From the NCBI RefSeq assembly GCF_016741855.1, contig NZ_JAERRH010000003.1, positions 868,001-932,000 on the forward strand: DNA of 64,000 nt. Direction: 5' to 3'. Positions 1-8,482 of this stretch are shown here, one piece after another. Under the pieces are notes generated by a model. It had not been told where the DNA came from, ran no database searches, and saw only the letters and a list, made by a program, of their open reading frames with translations. The translations under genes were made by a program, and so were the position numbers. Each line of letters opens with the position of its first letter. Position 1 is the stretch's first letter. The DNA comes from Streptomyces musisoli (GTDB taxonomy: Bacteria > Actinomycetota > Actinomycetes > Streptomycetales > Streptomycetaceae).

Positions 1-1146
1 CAGGGCATCCTCGGCCGGCAGGTGCCGGCGGGCGCGCAGAACACCGAGCAGTACCGGCGGCTGTTCTCCGCCGGCCGGCCGCTGCGGCTGCCCGCGCTGT
101 CCGACGCGGACCTGCCGCGGCTGGCGATGCCGGTACGGGCCGGCGGGGAGACGCTCGGCTCGGTGTGGGTGGTCGACGACGGCTCGCTCGCGCCGGACGC
201 CGAGGACACCCTCGTCCAGGGAGCCTCCACCGCGGCGCTGCTCCTGCTGCGCGCGCGGGCGGCCCGGGAACTGGCCCGGCATCGGAGCGGCGACCTGCTG
301 CGCCGGCTGCTGGACGGCACGGCGGCCGATCCGGCGACCGCCGCCGCCCGGCTGGGCGTCGACGGCCCGTCCCGGGTGGCGGCCTTCGTCCTGGACTCCG
401 CGGCGAGCGTCCCGGACGCCGAGCGCACCGCGCTGCGCCTGCTGGACGTCGTACGCCTGCAGTGCGAGGCCCGCTACGGCCGGCAGGCGTGCGTGCTGCT
501 GGACGGGGTGGTGTACGCGGTGCTGCCCGGCCCCGGCGAGCGGCACCGGCGGCTCGCCGAGGACATCGTGGCGCGGGCCGGGCGGGCGCTGCGGGTGCCG
601 GTGCGGGCCGCGCTGGGCGAGCTGGTGCCGGGCGGTGACGGGCTCACGGACTCGCGGGCGGACGCGGATCTGGTGCTGCGGGTGCTGGACGCGGATCTCC
701 CGGTGGCCGCGGTGGACGAGGTGCGGGCCCGGGTGACACTGCTGCGGCTGGCCGAGGTGATGGCCGGGCGGCGGGAGCTGAGCGCGGGCGGGTGGCGGCG
801 GGTGCTGGCGTACGACGCCGGTCACGGCACCGAGTACGCGCGCACGCTGGTCTGCTGGTTCGACGCGGGCTGCGACATGGCGGGCGCGGCGAGTCTGCTG
901 GGCGTGCACCCCAACACCTGCCGCTACCGGCTGCGGCAGCTCCAGCAGCACACCGGCGTCAACCTGACCGACCCGGACGAACGCCTGACGCTGTGGCTAC
1001 ACCTACGCACCCTGGCCGGCCTGGGCCCGGGCCCCCAGGTCCGCCGATCCAGCCCGCCCGCACCTGTGGACCCGGCCGGCCCGGGCTCGGGTTCGCAGGC
1101 CCGCCGACCCAGCCCGGCCACACCCACAGGAACCCTCCCGACCTGA
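1..1146 (+). CDS. PucR-family transcriptional regulator, 5' end outside window
   Basis: The reading frame is open from base 1, so the N terminus lies outside the window and the first GTG at 22 is not a safe start. The visible 380 or so residues hold a GAF/CdaR-like middle region and a C-terminal PucR-type helix-turn-helix, seen as LGVHPNTCRYRLRQL followed by a conserved DPDERLTLWLHLRTL helix. Members of the family (PucR, CdaR) regulate purine, sugar-acid or amino-acid catabolism. The last 40 or so codons are Pro/Arg-rich and are encoded by the first copies of a 122-bp tandem repeat, so the end of the protein is probably not conserved. No target operon is adjacent, so the ligand is unknown. 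Confidence 0.85.
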   Translation, partial: QGILGRQVPAGAQNTEQYRRLFSAGRPLRLPALSDADLPRLAMPVRAGGETLGSVWVVDDGSLAPDAEDTLVQGASTAALLLLRARAARELARHRSGDLLRRLLDGTAADPATAAARLGVDGPSRVAAFVLDSAASVPDAERTALRLLDVVRLQCEARYGRQACVLLDGVVYAVLPGPGERHRRLAEDIVARAGRALRVPVRAALGELVPGGDGLTDSRADADLVLRVLDADLPVAAVDEVRARVTLLRLAEVMAGRRELSAGGWRRVLAYDAGHGTEYARTLVCWFDAGCDMAGAASLLGVHPNTCRYRLRQLQQHTGVNLTDPDERLTLWLHLRTLAGLGPGPQVRRSSPPAPVDPAGPGSGSQARRPSPATPTGTLPT

Positions 1147-1400
1147 GCCCCGAACCACAGGCCCACCGATCCAGCCCGCCCACACCTGTGGACCCGGCCG
1201 GCCCGGGCTCGGGTTCGCAGGCCCGCCGACCCAGCCCGGCCACACCCACAGGAACCCTCCCGACCTGAGCCCCGAACCACAGGCCCACCGATCCAGCCCG
1301 CGCACACCTGTGGACCCGGCCTGGGCCCGGGCCCCCAGGCCCGCAGACCCAGCCCGCCCACACCTGTGGACCCGGCCGGCCCGGGCTTGGGTTCGCAGGC
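1022..1400. repeat. 122-bp tandem repeat array
   Basis: The segment beginning CACCTGTGGACCCGGCC recurs at 1061, 1183 and 1305, spaced exactly 122 bases apart, and again at 1361 as a shortened 56-base unit. The copies are nearly identical. The array covers the 3' end of the PucR gene and the whole gap to the IclR gene. There are no spacers between units, so it is a minisatellite and not a CRISPR array. Confidence 0.9.
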
Positions 1401-1408
1401 CGGCTGGT

Positions 1409-2059
1409 TCAGCGCAGCGCTTCCGCGACCTCCCGCGCCGCCTCCACGACCCTCGGCCCCACCCGCTCCGGCACGGAGTCCATCAGCATCACCACGCCCA
1501 CGCTGCCCTCTACCCCGGTGACGCCGACCAGCGGCGCCGCGGCCCCGCTCGCACCGGCCTCCAGCTCGCCGTGCGTGAGGGTGTAGCCGGGATCCGCGGA
1601 GGGCGACTGCCGCGCGGACAGGATCGCCCTGCCCGCGGCCCCGCGGTCCAGGGGATGCCGGAAACCGGCCCGGTACGCCACGTGGTAATCGGTCCACGTC
1701 GGTTCGACCACGGCGACGGCCAGCGCCTCCGTCCCGTCCACCAGCGTCAGATGTGCGGTCGCCCCTATGTCCTCGGCGAGCGACCGCAGAGCGGGCAGCG
1801 CGGCCTCCCGTACCAGCGGGTGCACCTGCCGGCCGAGCCGCAGCACGCCGAGCCCGACGCGGGCCCGACCGCCCAAGTCACGCCGTATGAGCGCGTGTTG
1901 TTCCAGTGTGGCGAGCAACCGGTACACCACGGTCCGGTTCACTCCGAGTTTGGTGGACAACTCGGTGACGGTCAGCCCGTGGTCCGTGTCGGCCAGCAGT
2001 TTGAGGACGCGCAGTCCCCGGTCGAGCGTCTGAGAGGTCTCCGCGGTCACGACGCCCAC
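1409..2059 (-). CDS. IclR-family transcriptional regulator
   Basis: This 216-residue protein has the IclR layout. An N-terminal winged helix-turn-helix (residues 8-60, with LTVTELSTKLGVNRTVVYRLL) is followed by a C-terminal effector-binding domain with the typical RAGFRHPLDRGAAGRAIL segment. It is shorter than most IclR proteins (about 250 residues) because the effector domain is trimmed near its end. IclR proteins bind operators as dimers and control degradation of aromatic or organic acids. No catabolic operon lies next to this one, so its target is unknown. It is convergent with the PucR gene across the 122-bp repeat array. Confidence 0.88.
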   Translation of the reverse strand: MGVVTAETSQTLDRGLRVLKLLADTDHGLTVTELSTKLGVNRTVVYRLLATLEQHALIRRDLGGRARVGLGVLRLGRQVHPLVREAALPALRSLAEDIGATAHLTLVDGTEALAVAVVEPTWTDYHVAYRAGFRHPLDRGAAGRAILSARQSPSADPGYTLTHGELEAGASGAAAPLVGVTGVEGSVGVVMLMDSVPERVGPRVVEAAREVAEALR

Positions 2060-2815
2060 TCCTTTGGCGGTGAGGTCGGCGACCCCTGAGCGACGTGTGC
2101 GTCACCGAGTCCCGTCGGCGACGCGCTTTCAGAGGCCGCCGATCGGCAGGACGGCTCGGCTGCTCCGAGCGTTGTCGCTTCACGGCTGCGCTCCGCGGCG
2201 GCGCTGCCACGGGGCGTGTGCGTAGCGGGACAGTAGCGAAGCCGGTTCGCTGAGCGGAAGGCTTCGTCCAGAATCCGGGCAAGACCAGATCCGGCCTGCC
2301 TGCATTCGTCCGGATACGCACACAGTCCCACCGCCCCGATCCATGCCCCCCGGACCCCAGAACTCCGGTTGCACGAGCCCCCACGGGGCCGGACCGGCAG
2401 CCTTCACAGGGCGGGCCGCCAGCCTTCAGAGGGCCGGGATGCGGGCCCTCGGACGGGCCGGGCGACTCCGCACGACGCCTGGGATGCAACCACACGACTG
2501 AGGGACGGGACCCCGCGGGGGCAGAGGCGGAACCGCACGGGCCCGGAGGCCGGGACGCGGACCGGAACCGCACGGGCCCGGAGATCGACACGCGGACCGG
2601 AACCGCGCGGGGTCCGGAGGTCGGGACGCGGACCGGAACCGCGCGGGGTCCGGAGGTCGGGACGCGGACCGGAACCGCACGGGCCCGGAGGTCGAGCGCG
2701 GGGTGGGATCACACGGGGTCCGGGGCGGAGCCCCGTGGCGGTGCCTCTTCGGCGGACCGAGTCGGGCGGGTGGGTGGGCGAGGAATCGGCGAACGCAGCA
2801 CAGCGCAGCGCAGCG
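2060..2815. other. 756-bp intergenic region with 36-bp tandem repeats
   Basis: This stretch lies between the start of the IclR gene and the stop of the DEAD/DEAH helicase gene. It should hold the iclR promoter and the helicase 3' end. No open frame here has convincing protein features: the long frames are compositional shadows on both strands. The only clear structure is the short tandem array described separately. Confidence 0.6.
2520..2700. repeat. 36-bp tandem repeats
   Basis: The core ACGCGGACCGGAACCGC recurs at 2555, 2590, 2626 and 2662 (spacing 35, 36 and 36), each followed by a variant of ACGGGCCCGGAG or GCGGGGTCCGGAG. Units abut with no unique spacers. They lie beyond the stop codon of the helicase gene, on its downstream side. 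Confidence 0.85.
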
Positions 2816-4615
2816 TCACCGCATACGCGTAGCCCACTCCTGCACCTTGTCGATCCGCTGCCGCAACTGCCCCGCCGTGGCCTCCGCACTCGGCGGCCCC
2901 CCGCACACCCGCCGCAGCTCGGTATGGATGACCCCGTGCGGCTTGCCACTCTGGTGCACATACGCGCTGACCATCGTGTTGAGCCGCTTCCGCAGCTCCA
3001 TCATCTCCTTGTGCGAGACCACCGGCCGCCGCTCCGCCGGCAGCTCCAGCAGGTCCGCCTCGGCGTCCGGCTTCTTCTTGCTGTGCGCGATCTGCCGGGC
3101 CTGCCGCTTCTGGAGCAGCAACTGCACCTGCTCGGGCTCCAGCAGGCCCGGAATGCCGAGGTAGTCCTGCTCTTCCTCGCTCCCCGGGTGCGCCTGCATG
3201 CCGAACTCGGCGCCGTCGTAGAGCACCCGGTCGAAGACGGCGTCGGACTCCAGCGCCTCGAAGGGCAGCATGTCCTGCTCGCCGGTGTCCTCGTCCTGCT
3301 GCTTGTTCGCCTCGTCCATCTCCTTCTCGGATTCGGCGTACGGGTCCTCCTCGCCCTCCTTCTTCGGCTTGTCGAGGGCGTGGTCCCGCTCCTTCTCCAT
3401 CTCGTTGGCGAAGGTCAGCAGGTCGGGCACGGTCGGCAGGAACACGGACGCGGTCTCGCCGCGCCGCCGGGACCGCACGAAACGCCCGACGGCCTGTGCG
3501 AAGAAGAGCGGGGTCGAGATGGTCGTCGCGTACACCCCGACCGCGAGCCGGGGCACGTCGACGCCCTCGGACACCATCCGCACGGCGACCATCCAGCGGT
3601 CGTTGCCGTCGCTGAACTCGTCGATCCTCTTCGAGGCGCCGGCGTCGTCCGACAGCACGAGCGTCGCCTTCGTCCCCGTGATCTCCCGGATCAGCTTGGC
3701 GTACGCGCGCGCGGAGTCCTGGTCGGAGGCGATGACGAGCGCGCCCGCGTCCGGGATGGCCTTGCGGACCTCGGTCAGCCGCTGGTCGGCGGCGCGCAGC
3801 ACGCTCGGCATCCACTCACCGCGCGGATCGAGGGCCGTACGCCAGGCCTGGCTGACCGCGTCCTTGGTCATCGGCTCGCCGAGCCGGGCGGCGATCTCGT
3901 CACCGGCCTTCGTACGCCAGCGCATGTTGCCGCTGTAGGAGAGGAAGATGACCGGCCGGACGACGTGGTCGGCGAGGGCGTTGCCGTAGCCGTAGGTGTA
4001 GTCGGCGGCGGACCGCCGGATGCCGTCCGTCCCCTCCTCGTACGTCACGAAGGGGATGGGGTTGGTGTCGGACCGGAACGGCGTACCGGTCAGCGCCAGT
4101 CGCCGGGTGGCCGGCTCGAAGGCCTCCAGACACGCCTCGCCCCAGGACTTGGAGTCACCGGCGTGGTGGATCTCGTCCAGGATCACGAGGGTCTTGCGCT
4201 GCTCCACGCGGTTGCGGTGCAGCATGGGCCGCACGCCGACACCGGCGTACGTCACGGCGACCCCGTCGTACTCCTTGCCGAGCGGGCCCGCGCTGTACTC
4301 GGGGTCGAGCTTGATCCCTATCCGCGCGGCCGCCTCCGCCCACTGCTTCTTCAGGTGCTCGGTGGGCGCGACCACGGTCACCTGCTGCACGACGTGGTGG
4401 TGCAGCAGCCAGGAGGCCAGCGTCAGCGCGAAGGTCGTCTTGCCGGCGCCGGGCGTGGCGACGGCGAGGAAGTCACGCGGCTGCTCCTGGACGTACTTCT
4501 CCATCGCGCCCTGCTGCCAGGCACGCAGCTTGCTGGCGGTACCCCAGGGGGCCCTGCCCGGGAAGGCGGGCGAGAGGTGATGGGAGTGAGCGGAGGAGGC
4601 GGCGGTAGTAGTCAC
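2816..4615 (-). CDS. DEAD/DEAH-box helicase (superfamily 2)
   Basis: This 599-residue SF2 helicase has a Walker A motif ATPGAGKT at residues 53-60, a DEIH Walker B box near residue 150, and motif III as LTGTPFRSD. The C-terminal helicase domain contains VSEGVDVPRL and QAVGRFVRSRRRG (motifs V and VI). An acidic Glu/Asp-rich insertion and a basic tail follow. I chose the GTG at 4615, giving MTTTAASS, because GGAGA lies just upstream. An ORF extension to 4663 exists but has no ribosome site. The family unwinds DNA or RNA, but the substrate cannot be read from sequence. It is transcribed alone and the 36-bp repeats lie downstream. Confidence 0.88.
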   Translation of the reverse strand: MTTTAASSAHSHHLSPAFPGRAPWGTASKLRAWQQGAMEKYVQEQPRDFLAVATPGAGKTTFALTLASWLLHHHVVQQVTVVAPTEHLKKQWAEAAARIGIKLDPEYSAGPLGKEYDGVAVTYAGVGVRPMLHRNRVEQRKTLVILDEIHHAGDSKSWGEACLEAFEPATRRLALTGTPFRSDTNPIPFVTYEEGTDGIRRSAADYTYGYGNALADHVVRPVIFLSYSGNMRWRTKAGDEIAARLGEPMTKDAVSQAWRTALDPRGEWMPSVLRAADQRLTEVRKAIPDAGALVIASDQDSARAYAKLIREITGTKATLVLSDDAGASKRIDEFSDGNDRWMVAVRMVSEGVDVPRLAVGVYATTISTPLFFAQAVGRFVRSRRRGETASVFLPTVPDLLTFANEMEKERDHALDKPKKEGEEDPYAESEKEMDEANKQQDEDTGEQDMLPFEALESDAVFDRVLYDGAEFGMQAHPGSEEEQDYLGIPGLLEPEQVQLLLQKRQARQIAHSKKKPDAEADLLELPAERRPVVSHKEMMELRKRLNTMVSAYVHQSGKPHGVIHTELRRVCGGPPSAEATAGQLRQRIDKVQEWATRMR

Positions 4616-4728
4616 GGTCTCCGTGCATCGAGGTCGGGCGGCTACGTATGACAACCGGGCCACCCTACCGGCGCCGCCCGCACGTCAACGCTCGAACAGG
4701 CCCGGGTGGGCCGCGGTTGGGAGCCACA

Positions 4729-5103
4729 TCACAACTGCCGCAGCCGTCCCGCGATCACCGCGACGTCGCTCTCCTGCCCGGAGGCCACATCGATGACCAG
4801 GTCGTACGCCGTGTCCTGGTCGACGCCCGCGAGATCGACCCCGTTGCGGGCGAGGAAGGTGGCCGTGGCCAGCCAGGCGGTCCGCTTGTTGCCGTCCACG
4901 AGGGGGTGGTTGCCGGCGAGACCCTGCAACAGCGCGGCCGCCTGCTCGTACAGGTCCTCGTAGGCGGCCGTGCCGAACATCCGGGCGCGGGGCCGGTGCA
5001 CGGCGGAGGCGAGCAGCCCGGGCTCGCGGGCCTCGGGCGGCCGGCCGCCGAAGGCGATCTCGGCGATGGCGGTGACCTCGGAGACGGTGAGATGGCGGCT
5101 CAT
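4729..5103 (-). CDS. Doc-family (Fic fold) toxin
   Basis: This 124-residue protein carries the Doc signature HPLVDGNKRTAW near residue 70, which matches the Fic/Doc HxFxDGNKR loop. It also has the N-terminal MSRHLTVSEVTAIAE helix typical of 'death on curing' proteins. Doc enzymes are Fic-fold toxins; phage P1 Doc phosphorylates EF-Tu and stops translation. The start ATG at 5103 overlaps the stop of the upstream antitoxin gene by four bases (ATGA), which implies translational coupling. The Phe of HPF is Leu here, a common variation. Function is inferred from the family and the paired gene. Confidence 0.85.
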   Translation of the reverse strand: MSRHLTVSEVTAIAEIAFGGRPPEAREPGLLASAVHRPRARMFGTAAYEDLYEQAAALLQGLAGNHPLVDGNKRTAWLATATFLARNGVDLAGVDQDTAYDLVIDVASGQESDVAVIAGRLRQL

Positions 5104-5303
5104 TCGCCCAGCCTCCGCAGCAGGTCGGCGTGGGCGTCGGCGAGCCGTGCGGCGGCCTCGCGCACGCTTCGCTCCTCCTCCTGGAGATACCGGCGTACGG
5201 CGTCGGCGACCACGTCGTCCACCGTCCGCCCCTGGGCGTCGGCGAGGTCGGACAGCGCGTGGCGGGCCGCGGAGTCGAGCGGAAGATCGTTCACGCGGAC
5301 CAC
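5100..5303 (-). CDS. Ribbon-helix-helix antitoxin of the Doc pair
   Basis: This 67-residue protein starts with GTG. The sequence LDSAARHALSDLADAQGRTVDDVVADAVRRYL fits a ribbon-helix-helix DNA-binding fold of about 45 residues, followed by a charged helix likely to cover the toxin. It precedes the toxin and overlaps it by four bases, the standard order for toxin-antitoxin operons. Antitoxins of this type usually repress their own promoter. A shorter start at GTG 5294 is possible. It is not a Phd-type antitoxin, the usual Doc partner, by its visible pattern. Confidence 0.75.
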   Translation of the reverse strand: MVRVNDLPLDSAARHALSDLADAQGRTVDDVVADAVRRYLQEEERSVREAAARLADAHADLLRRLGE

Positions 5304-5342
5304 GGTAGAGCGCCGGGCCGGCCGCGACGAAGGCCTTTCCGC

Positions 5343-6836
5343 CTACCGCTGCCGCAGCCGCCGGGTCACCCACGCCCCTGCCAGGGCCACCACCGCCATC
5401 GGCAGGAAGACGGCCGCGAAGGCGGCGGGACGGCCCGCGTCGGCCGCCGTGGCCGGGGTGGCCGCCGTGCTGCCGCCGCCGAGGGCCGCGAAGGCCGCGC
5501 CGGTCGCCGCCAGGAGGACGACGTTGGAGAGGGCGTCGGAGATCTGGAGGGCGGCGGAGTTGGTGCCGGCCTCCTCCGGGGCGGAGAGCCGGAGCAGCAG
5601 CACGCTGGTGGAGGCGATCACCAGTCCCATGCCGAAGCAGCCGACGCCCCAGGCGACGGCGACGGTCCACACGGGCACGGAGTGCAGGAGCACGCTCGGC
5701 GCGGCCACGATCGCGGCGGCGACCAGCACCATGCCCGTGGTCATCAGCCGCTCCCGGTGCGGTGCCATGCGCGGCCGGGACTGCACGAACGAGCCCAGCG
5801 CCCACGTCCCGCCGCCGGCCGCCAGCGAGAACCCGGCGAGCGTCGGCGACAGCCCGCGCTGGGTGACCAGCATCAGGGGCACGAAGGACTCGGCGGCGAT
5901 GAAGGACCCCGCGGCCAGCCCGCGCAGCAGCACGACGGAGGGCAGGCCGCGGGCCGCCCGGTAGGTGCCGGGCGGGAGCAGCCCGAGGACGGCGGGCACG
6001 AGCAGCGCGGCACCGGCCAGCCCCGGGAGCAGCGAGAGGGGGCGCAGGTCCTGGGCGGCGTACTGGAGGAGTCCGGCGCCGAGGGAGATCCCGAGCGCGA
6101 GCCGGATCCGCCGCCGGTCGAAGGAGCCGGCGCCGGCCTCCCCGCCGACCGGACCCGACGCCCGGCGCCGTATCTGCGGCAGGGCGAGGACGAGCGGGAA
6201 CACGACGAGGACCGGGATGCCGAGGAAGACCCAGCGCCAGCCGAGGTGCTCGGTGACGGCGCCGGAGGCGAGGGGGCCGACGATGGACGGTACGACCCAG
6301 CCGGCCGCGAAGGAGGCCATGATCGCGGGCCGTAGCCGCTCGGGGTAGGCGCGGCCTACGACGACGTACAGGGCCACGATGACCAGCCCGCCGCCCAGCC
6401 CCTGCACGGCCCGCCCGAGGATGAAGACCCACATGTCCTGCGCGGTGCCGGCGACGGCCAGTCCCGCCGCGAAGGCGCCGATGCCCGTGGTCAGGGCGCC
6501 GAGCGGGCCCCGCCGGTCGGACCACTGGCCGGAGAGCACCATGCCGAACAGGCTGGTGGTGAAGTACCCGGAGAAGGCGAACGCGTACAGCGCCACCCCG
6601 TCCAGTTCCCGCGCCGCGACGGGCATGGCGGTGCCGACGGCGGTCGCCTCGAAGGCGATCAGCACCACGACGGACACGATCCCGATACTGAGCGCCCGGT
6701 ACGCCCGGCTCAGCACGCCGTCTTCCCGCTCGGCGGACGGATCCAGGACGACGGGGTCGCGGGACTCAAGGGCACTCATGCGGTCAGAGTAAGGCCCGTA
6801 ACCCGGATTGGCCCCTGTCAGGAGTCCGACCTTCAC
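5343..6836 (-). CDS. MFS drug/proton antiporter
   Basis: A 497-residue (or 478-residue) major facilitator with about a dozen or more hydrophobic segments. It has a motif-A loop (GQWSDRRGPLGAL) after the second helix and a repeated Gly/Pro-rich second half. The sequence starting ALSIGIVSVVVLIAFEATAVGTAMP is typical of the EmrB/QacA type, exporting drugs or metabolites with protons. The GTG at 6836 has AAGGG four bases upstream, while the ATG at 6779 (MSALESRD) has no visible ribosome site but fits the usual family start. Both are in frame. No regulator is adjacent. Confidence 0.85.
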   Translation of the reverse strand: MKVGLLTGANPGYGPYSDRMSALESRDPVVLDPSAEREDGVLSRAYRALSIGIVSVVVLIAFEATAVGTAMPVAARELDGVALYAFAFSGYFTTSLFGMVLSGQWSDRRGPLGALTTGIGAFAAGLAVAGTAQDMWVFILGRAVQGLGGGLVIVALYVVVGRAYPERLRPAIMASFAAGWVVPSIVGPLASGAVTEHLGWRWVFLGIPVLVVFPLVLALPQIRRRASGPVGGEAGAGSFDRRRIRLALGISLGAGLLQYAAQDLRPLSLLPGLAGAALLVPAVLGLLPPGTYRAARGLPSVVLLRGLAAGSFIAAESFVPLMLVTQRGLSPTLAGFSLAAGGGTWALGSFVQSRPRMAPHRERLMTTGMVLVAAAIVAAPSVLLHSVPVWTVAVAWGVGCFGMGLVIASTSVLLLRLSAPEEAGTNSAALQISDALSNVVLLAATGAAFAALGGGSTAATPATAADAGRPAAFAAVFLPMAVVALAGAWVTRRLRQR

Positions 6837-6909
6837 TCAGCCCTTGGTCGTACGCCCGCCCCCTTTGTGAACGCCGTATGGCAGTCCCGTTGCACCCCCG
6901 CCGATCCCC

Positions 6910-6939
6910 TTGAGCCCCCTCCTCCACCCCCCGTACGTT
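6910..6939 (+). promoter_or_regulatory. Possible promoter of tRNA-Cys
   Basis: TTGAGC at 6910-6915 and TACGTT at 6934-6939 are separated by 18 bases and end 14 bases before the mature tRNA 5' end. This fits a sigma-70-type promoter. It is a pattern match only. Confidence 0.3.
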
Positions 6940-6953
6940 CGTCTCACGAACAC

Positions 6954-7025
6954 GGCCGTGTGCCCGAGTGGTTCAGGGACTCGCCTGCAAAGCGAGTTAC
7001 GCGGGTTCAATTCCCGCCACGGCCT
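6954..7025 (+). tRNA. tRNA-Cys (GCA anticodon)
   Basis: A complete cloverleaf can be drawn. The acceptor stem GGCCGTG (6954-6960) pairs with CACGGCC (7018-7024). The anticodon stem CTCGC/GCGAG encloses the loop CTGCAAA, giving anticodon GCA for cysteine. The T stem is GCGGG/CCCGC around TTCAATT. The 3' CCA is not encoded, as is common in Streptomyces. A strong terminator follows at 7049. Confidence 0.96.
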
Positions 7026-7048
7026 CTACGGCCTTGCCAGGCAGAAGG

Positions 7049-7084
7049 AAAGGGCGGCACCCCGGAAAGGGGTGCCGCCCTTTT
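7049..7084 (+). terminator. Rho-independent terminator after tRNA-Cys
   Basis: AAAGGGCGGCACCCC pairs perfectly with GGGGTGCCGCCCTTT around a short GGAA loop and ends in TTTT. It ends the tRNA transcript. Confidence 0.9.
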
Positions 7085-7194
7085 GGTCGTCCGTCTCAGT
7101 TCTCGTCTCACTTGGACCGACAGACGAATAGTGGGCTGCCTGGCGGCCGGCGGGCGGGGGACTCCCCGCCCGCTTCTGCCACTCTGCGGCCCGT

Positions 7195-8097
7195 TCAGTC
7201 GTGGAAGTCCTGCGTGAAATAGAAGAACGTGCCCTGGTGCCCGTCCGGTGTCATCCCGGCACCGTAGGCGATGCCTATTCCGCTGGTCCTGTGGGCGGGG
7301 TCGAGGAGGTTCGCCCTGTGCTCCTGGTCGTGCGTCAGCCACCAGTTGACCGCTTGCTGAGGGGGCGGCGGGTCCACGTTCCCGTAGTAGTAGGCGACGT
7401 AGACGTTCTCCGACCCTGGCGAGCCTACGGCCTTGATGATCCGGTCCGGTGGGGTGCTGCCGTCGGAGCCCACATGGCCGGGCCAGCCGTTCCACTTCAC
7501 TTCCCACTGGCCCGGATGGTCGGCCAGGTCCTGGCTGTGGAAGCGGGCCGCGTCGACCAGCAGGCGTTCGACCTGCACCGGCGGGCTCCCGTTCTGCTGC
7601 CGTAGCTGATTGGCCAGTTCGAACGCCTGGAGTTCCTGGGCGTCCATGGCGACCACGGGAGTCGGAACCTGGTGGGGCAGCACGAAGTCGTAGCCGGCTG
7701 CCTGATGCCCGCCGCCGCCCGGGCACGTGCCCTTCTGCGCATAGCCGTCATAGAACATGCCATGACACTTCACGCAGTACCGCCACGCGTTCTGGGCAGT
7801 CGGAGTTCCCGCCACATCGTGCGGCAGCACGAAGTCGTAGCCGGCTGCCTGATGCCCGCCGCCGCCCGGGCACGCGCCCTTCTGCGCATAGCCGTCATAG
7901 AACATGCCATGACACTTCACGCAGTACCGCCACGCGTTCTGGGCGGTCGGAGTCCCCGCCACATCATGCGGCAGCACGAAGTTGTACCCGACCGCCTTGT
8001 GTCCGACCGGACGAGGACACGCACCCTTCAGGGGATACCCGTCGAAGAACATGCCCTGGCACTTGCCGCAGTACCGCCAGTCCGCTTGCACGCCCAT
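7195..8097 (-). CDS. Three Cys-repeat modules plus CAP/SCP domain protein
   Basis: This 300-residue protein starts at ATG 8097, which has GGGGG six bases upstream. Residues 7-150 are three copies of a 49-residue module starting at Trp7, Trp56 and Trp105. Each has WRYCxKCxGMFxDGY, then CP, a His and a YxFVLPH end, so each could hold a metal ion or disulfides through its three Cys and two His. Residues about 157-300 form a CAP/SCP domain with the conserved [12 protein letters not shown] and IGIAYG motifs and the His/Glu set seen in sterol- or lipid-binding CAP proteins. There is no signal peptide, which is unusual for a CAP protein. Its neighbour, a collagen-like secreted protein, is divergent. 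Confidence 0.8.
   Translation of the reverse strand: MGVQADWRYCGKCQGMFFDGYPLKGACPRPVGHKAVGYNFVLPHDVAGTPTAQNAWRYCVKCHGMFYDGYAQKGACPGGGGHQAAGYDFVLPHDVAGTPTAQNAWRYCVKCHGMFYDGYAQKGTCPGGGGHQAAGYDFVLPHQVPTPVVAMDAQELQAFELANQLRQQNGSPPVQVERLLVDAARFHSQDLADHPGQWEVKWNGWPGHVGSDGSTPPDRIIKAVGSPGSENVYVAYYYGNVDPPPPQQAVNWWLTHDQEHRANLLDPAHRTSGIGIAYGAGMTPDGHQGTFFYFTQDFHD
7681..8085. repeat. Three 147-bp coding repeats
   Basis: CACGAAGT..TA blocks recur at 7681, 7828 and 7975, exactly 147 bases apart (49 codons). The two copies nearest the 3' end of the gene are nearly identical in DNA, indicating recent duplication or gene conversion, and the third is more diverged. Confidence 0.88.
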
Positions 8098-8482
8098 GAG
8101 AACCCCCAAAGATCTCCGTCACGCGTCGCGCGTCCGTGAAGCACTTCGGCAGAGCGCTTCAAGAGATGTGGTGACCGGGTGGTGCATGCCTGCCCTCCTT
8201 TCAGGATGGCCCGGCGGGGACCGCTGCGCCACTCGGGTGGCGACCCCCGGCACGAGCCCCACGGGCCGCTGCGACTCCCCTGCCGGGGAGCCGCCGAGCC
8301 GTCGTCAGGTCCCCCCGGATTCAGCGAGAACCGTGTGTCTCTCCTCCGTCACGTGGACGCGTCTACGCCATTGCGATGACAACTCCGCATGTCCCGTAGG
8401 TGAGTGGCGGCGGGAAGCCGACGATCCGGACGAGGCACTGTCTTCGGCCCGTCAACCGCGAGCGTTTCGGAAGGTGAAGCAC
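8098..8482. other. Divergent intergenic region, 385 bp
   Basis: This region separates the CAP-domain gene (minus) from the collagen-like gene (plus) and must contain both promoters. I see no gene, no clear operator and no convincing promoter boxes. One short frame at 8179 has no protein features. Confidence 0.5.

Noticed and set aside
1022..2700. The tandem repeats at 1022-1400 and 2520-2700 as CRISPR arrays
   Set aside because: Units are directly abutting with no unique spacers and there are no cas genes.
2369..4651. A 760-residue frame antisense to the helicase gene
   Set aside because: The real helicase motifs are on the other strand; this is a shadow frame.
6954..7025. tRNA-Cys as an integration site of a mobile element
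   Set aside because: No integrase, excisionase or repeated tRNA 3' end is found nearby.
8179..8379. A 66-residue frame in the divergent region
   Set aside because: No ribosome site or recognisable motif; likely chance.
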